Source: Bacteroidota bacterium (GTDB lineage: Bacteria > Bacteroidota > Ignavibacteria > Ignavibacteriales > Ignavibacteriaceae). Taken from it: a stretch of 8,776 nt of DNA. Position numbers and translations under genes: made by a program. Shown piece after piece: positions 6,751 through 8,776 of this stretch (position 1 is its first letter; the number at the start of each line of letters is the position of its first letter). Where the stretch lies: positions 1 through 8,776 of the forward strand of contig JAJYCM010000103.1 in NCBI GenBank assembly GCA_021778375.1. The letters run 5' to 3'. The notes under the pieces are model-generated. The model saw only the letters and a list, made by a program, of their open reading frames with translations, was not told the DNA's origin and searched no databases.

Positions 6751-6900
6751 GTGTCATATCGAAGGAGTCATCGACTGAGATATCCCATGTTAGATATGAG
6801 ATATAAGCGCTATGTATGAGATTTCTTCCTGCTTCGAAAAGGAAAAAACCTTCGAGGTTTAGGAAAACCTCGAAGGTTTAAGTTCGGTCGTCGAAATTAC
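6751..6900. repeat. Fold-back element, copy 3, split by a nested palindrome
   Basis: The left end (6751-6788) is identical over 38 bases to copy 2 at 5161-5198. The right half begins AGCGCTATGTATGAGATTTC (6806-6825) and ends TCGGTCGTCGAAATTAC (6884-6900), matching the half copy at 5105-5150. Between CCTG (6828-6831) and TCGGTCG (6884-6890), where the other copies read CCTGTCGGTCG or CCTGTCAGTCG without a break, about 52 extra bases are present. Removing them leaves about 98 bases, close to the 110-111 of the other full copies. Confidence 0.8.
6832..6883. repeat. Palindromic element inserted inside fold-back copy 3
   Basis: This 52-base segment contains a perfect 15-bp inverted repeat: AAACCTTCGAGGTTT (6846-6860), loop AGGA, AAACCTCGAAGGTTT (6865-6879). 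Each arm is itself nearly palindromic, so it can also fold into two smaller hairpins. It belongs to the AAACCT/AGGTTT family also seen at 1-14 and 5281-5304. I see no clear target-site duplication at its edges. Confidence 0.75.
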
Positions 6901-6937
6901 AAGAGTATTTATAAAATAACAAGAAACAAAGAATATC

Positions 6938-7255
6938 ATGAATCAGAACCAAGAACAACAAATTAACATTGAGCTGGGTGAAAAGGAAGCAGAAGGAATT
7001 TATTCCAATCTGGCAATTATTACCCATTCGCCAGCGGAATTCATAATCGATTTTACAAGAATAGTTCCCGGAGTGCCGAAGGCTAAAGTTCATGCTAGGA
7101 TAATTACAACTCCGCAGCATGCAAAAATGTTGATGAAAGCATTAAAGGAAAATATTGAAAAGTTTGAAGCTCGATTTGGAGAAATCGTCATTGACGCCCC
7201 TCAAAATCAGCACTTTGGCTTTGTGCCGGTTACGAAGGATGAAAAAGTAAATTAG
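6938..7255 (+). CDS. DUF3467 domain protein
   Basis: This 105-residue cytoplasmic protein covers the whole DUF3467 family length. Family hallmarks are visible in order: an N-terminal I-x-L strand with acidic residues (NIELGEKEAEG, about 10-20), GIYSNLAIITHSPAEFIIDF (20-39), PGVPKAKVHARIITTPQHAK (44-63), and LKENIEKFEARFGEI (69-83). The biochemical function of the family is not known to me. It has no signal peptide or membrane segment. The ATG at 6938 has no clear Shine-Dalgarno sequence and lies only 37 bases after a fold-back repeat, so its promoter may be in or next to that repeat. The next gene starts 21 bases after its stop, which suggests co-transcription with miaB. Confidence 0.93.
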   Translation: MNQNQEQQINIELGEKEAEGIYSNLAIITHSPAEFIIDFTRIVPGVPKAKVHARIITTPQHAKMLMKALKENIEKFEARFGEIVIDAPQNQHFGFVPVTKDEKVN

Positions 7256-7276
7256 ACTTGAAATATCTGAATATCA

Positions 7277-8626
7277 ATGAATAAGAACAGCGTTTATATT
7301 GAGACTTACGGCTGCCAAATGAATGTTGCCGATTCGGAATTGGTAATGGGCATTCTTAAAAACTATGGCTATGAAATTACTTCAGACGCAGAAAAAGCAA
7401 ATGTAGTTTTGCTGAATACATGCAGCATCAGAGATAATGCCGAACAAAGAATTTACGGTCGTCTTGGAAATTTTAAAACATTAAAAGGTCAAAACCCTGA
7501 TCTTATAGTGGGCGTACTTGGCTGTATGGCTGAGCGGCTTCGAAAAGATTTAATTGAAGAGAAGAAGATCGTCGATCTTGTAGTTGGACCTGATGAATAC
7601 CGCCGGCTACCGGAATTAATCGACGTTGCTTTTAACGGTGAAAAGGGAATTGGGGTCAAACTTTCACGAACGGAAACTTATGACGATATTATTCCATACC
7701 GAGAAGATGGATTGCAAGCCTGGATTTCCGTAATGCGCGGATGCGATAAATTCTGTTCCTTCTGCGTTGTTCCCTTTACACGCGGCAGGGAAAGAAGCCG
7801 TGCATTAAATTCGATAGTAAACGAAATTATGCTTCTTTCGGAAAGAGGATTTAGAGAAATTACTTTGTTAGGGCAAAATGTTAATTCTTATTTGGACAAC
7901 GGTAATGATTTTGCCGATCTTCTTGCTGCCAGTGCAGCGGTGGACAGAAGGATGAGAATTAGATTTACAACTTCACATCCGCAGGATTTATCCGATAAGC
8001 TTCTTTACACAATTGCCGAGCACCAAAATATTTGTAATTACATTCATCTTCCGGTACAATCGGGTTCAAATAGAATTTTAGAATTGATGAACCGGACTTA
8101 TTCAATTGAGTATTATTTGGGTTTGATTGATAAAGCCCGAAAAATTATTCCCGGTGTTAGTTTTTCTACTGATATAATTTCCGGATTCCCGACAGAAAGT
8201 TATGAAGACCATATAATGACTCTTGACGTTATGCGGCAGGTTAAATATGACGGCGCTTATATGTTCAAGTATTCTCCGCGGGAAGGGACAAAATCATTCA
8301 AAATGGATGACGATGTACCGGAGGATATTAAATCAAAACGACTTCAGGAAATTATTGAACTGCAAAGGCAAATTTCATTTGAAGTTAATCAGGCAATGTT
8401 AAACAAAGAAGAAATAGTTTTAGTTGAAGGATTGAGCAGAAAATCAGAACAATTTTTAGCGGGCAGAACCGGAACGAATAAAGTTGTAATTTTTCCTTTT
8501 GATGAAAACATCAAAGAGGGAAGTTATGTTAAGGTAAAAATAAACCGGGCGACATCTGCGACTTTGTTTGGTGAGTTTCAGGATTTTGTTGATCCGGCTA
8601 GCGAAACATTGGCGTTGACGGCTTAA
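7277..8626 (+). CDS. miaB: tRNA-2-methylthio-N6-dimethylallyladenosine synthase MiaB
   Basis: This radical-SAM methylthiotransferase converts i6A37 to ms2i6A37 in tRNAs that read UNN codons, which improves decoding accuracy. At 449 residues it has the normal family length. The N-terminal MTTase domain (about 5-120) carries the three cysteines for the auxiliary 4Fe-4S cluster: C13 (YGCQMN), C49 (LNTCSIR) and C83 (LGCMAER). The radical-SAM domain begins at about 147 with C156-x3-C160-x2-C163 in RGCDKFCSFCVVPFTRGRER. Further MiaB signatures follow: LLGQNVNSY (198-206), HLPVQSGSNRIL (257-268), MNRTYS (271-276), DIISGFPTE (299-307) and YSPREGT (332-338). A TRAM RNA-binding domain occupies about 375-437. 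All catalytic cysteines are present. MiaB rather than RimO or MtaB fits YGCQMN plus CSFCVVPFTRGRE. No strong ribosome binding site precedes the ATG, so translation may depend on coupling or on leader structure. Confidence 0.98.
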   Translation: MNKNSVYIETYGCQMNVADSELVMGILKNYGYEITSDAEKANVVLLNTCSIRDNAEQRIYGRLGNFKTLKGQNPDLIVGVLGCMAERLRKDLIEEKKIVDLVVGPDEYRRLPELIDVAFNGEKGIGVKLSRTETYDDIIPYREDGLQAWISVMRGCDKFCSFCVVPFTRGRERSRALNSIVNEIMLLSERGFREITLLGQNVNSYLDNGNDFADLLAASAAVDRRMRIRFTTSHPQDLSDKLLYTIAEHQNICNYIHLPVQSGSNRILELMNRTYSIEYYLGLIDKARKIIPGVSFSTDIISGFPTESYEDHIMTLDVMRQVKYDGAYMFKYSPREGTKSFKMDDDVPEDIKSKRLQEIIELQRQISFEVNQAMLNKEEIVLVEGLSRKSEQFLAGRTGTNKVVIFPFDENIKEGSYVKVKINRATSATLFGEFQDFVDPASETLALTA

Positions 8627-8680
8627 ACAAGCCTTCGAATGTTAGAGATTAACTTCAAAAGCAAAATAGAAAATCAAAAG

Positions 8681-8776
8681 ATGATGGCGAAGAAATTACT
8701 TCCAATATTGCTCTTAATGATTTTGATATTTCAGACGTCAAATCTTTTTGCACAGGAAGTTGATATAACTCCTTAT
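8681..8776 (+). CDS. Start of an exported protein, cut by the window edge
   Basis: An open frame runs from ATG 8681 (a second ATG follows at 8684, and an in-frame ATG lies upstream at 8639) to the last base, giving 32 residues. Residues 1-25 form a clear Sec signal peptide: K4 and K5, then a leucine/isoleucine-rich core, then a likely cleavage at LFA/Q. The mature protein begins QEVDITPY. The upstream ATG at 8639 would put 14 mostly polar, charged residues ahead of the signal, so 8681 or 8684 is preferred. No convincing Shine-Dalgarno site is visible. It begins 54 bases after miaB with no terminator between, so it may belong to the same transcript. Too little is present to name it. Confidence 0.7.
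   Translation, partial: MMAKKLLPILLLMILIFQTSNLFAQEVDITPY

Noticed and set aside
6846..6879. Terminator in front of the DUF3467 gene
   Set aside because: The 15-bp hairpin is strong but is not followed by a T run on the + strand. On the minus strand it is followed by TTTTTT (6840s region), but no minus-strand gene ends there. It is better explained as a mobile palindrome.
6878..7120. 80-codon reading frame on the minus strand
   Set aside because: It overlaps the DUF3467 gene and a repeat end. The composition is arbitrary and the opposite strand is clearly the coding one.

Overview
The window most likely comes from a member of the Ignavibacteria (Ignavibacteriota, FCB group, near Bacteroidota and Chlorobi). 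The main evidence is the large secreted protein at 1612-4995. It ends in a type IX secretion (T9SS, Por) sorting domain in the form common in that class: YPNPFNP, then an LGKEVATLV-like strand, then SSGVYIYRI and a final KKLVLLK. The AT-rich intergenic DNA carries many small palindromic repeats (cores such as CCCCTTCGGGG) and fold-back elements ending in GTCATTTCGA/TCGAAATGAC, a style also familiar from this group. Taxonomy is inferred from these features only.

Layout. Positions 1-1611 hold no intact gene. Positions 1-510 carry a cluster of short hairpin repeats around a possible single-stranded-DNA-binding-protein remnant (303-419). Positions 601-832 hold a 50-bp direct duplication and a fold-back element. 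Positions 833-1611 are very AT-rich leader DNA with a possible promoter at 1370-1398. Then comes the 1127-residue, cysteine-free secreted protein with about seven Ig-like repeats, closed by a strong intrinsic terminator (5028-5061). A second repeat island (5105-5304) leads to a 389-residue TPR lipoprotein whose real start is the ATG at 5388. A third island (6589-6900) contains a 14-bp hairpin and fold-back elements, one of them split by a second palindrome. The last block is a probable operon on the + strand: a DUF3467 protein (6938-7255), the tRNA-modifying radical-SAM enzyme MiaB (7277-8626), and the start of an exported protein cut by the window edge (from 8681).

Function. The first two genes make envelope or surface products, and each is isolated by repeat islands. 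The last block combines a housekeeping tRNA-modification gene with a small conserved protein. All genes read in the + direction. I found no CRISPR array, tRNA, rRNA, intact transposase or convincing defence system. The notable parts are the repeat elements, especially their nesting, and the modular secreted protein. I see no clear sign of a wholly new system.
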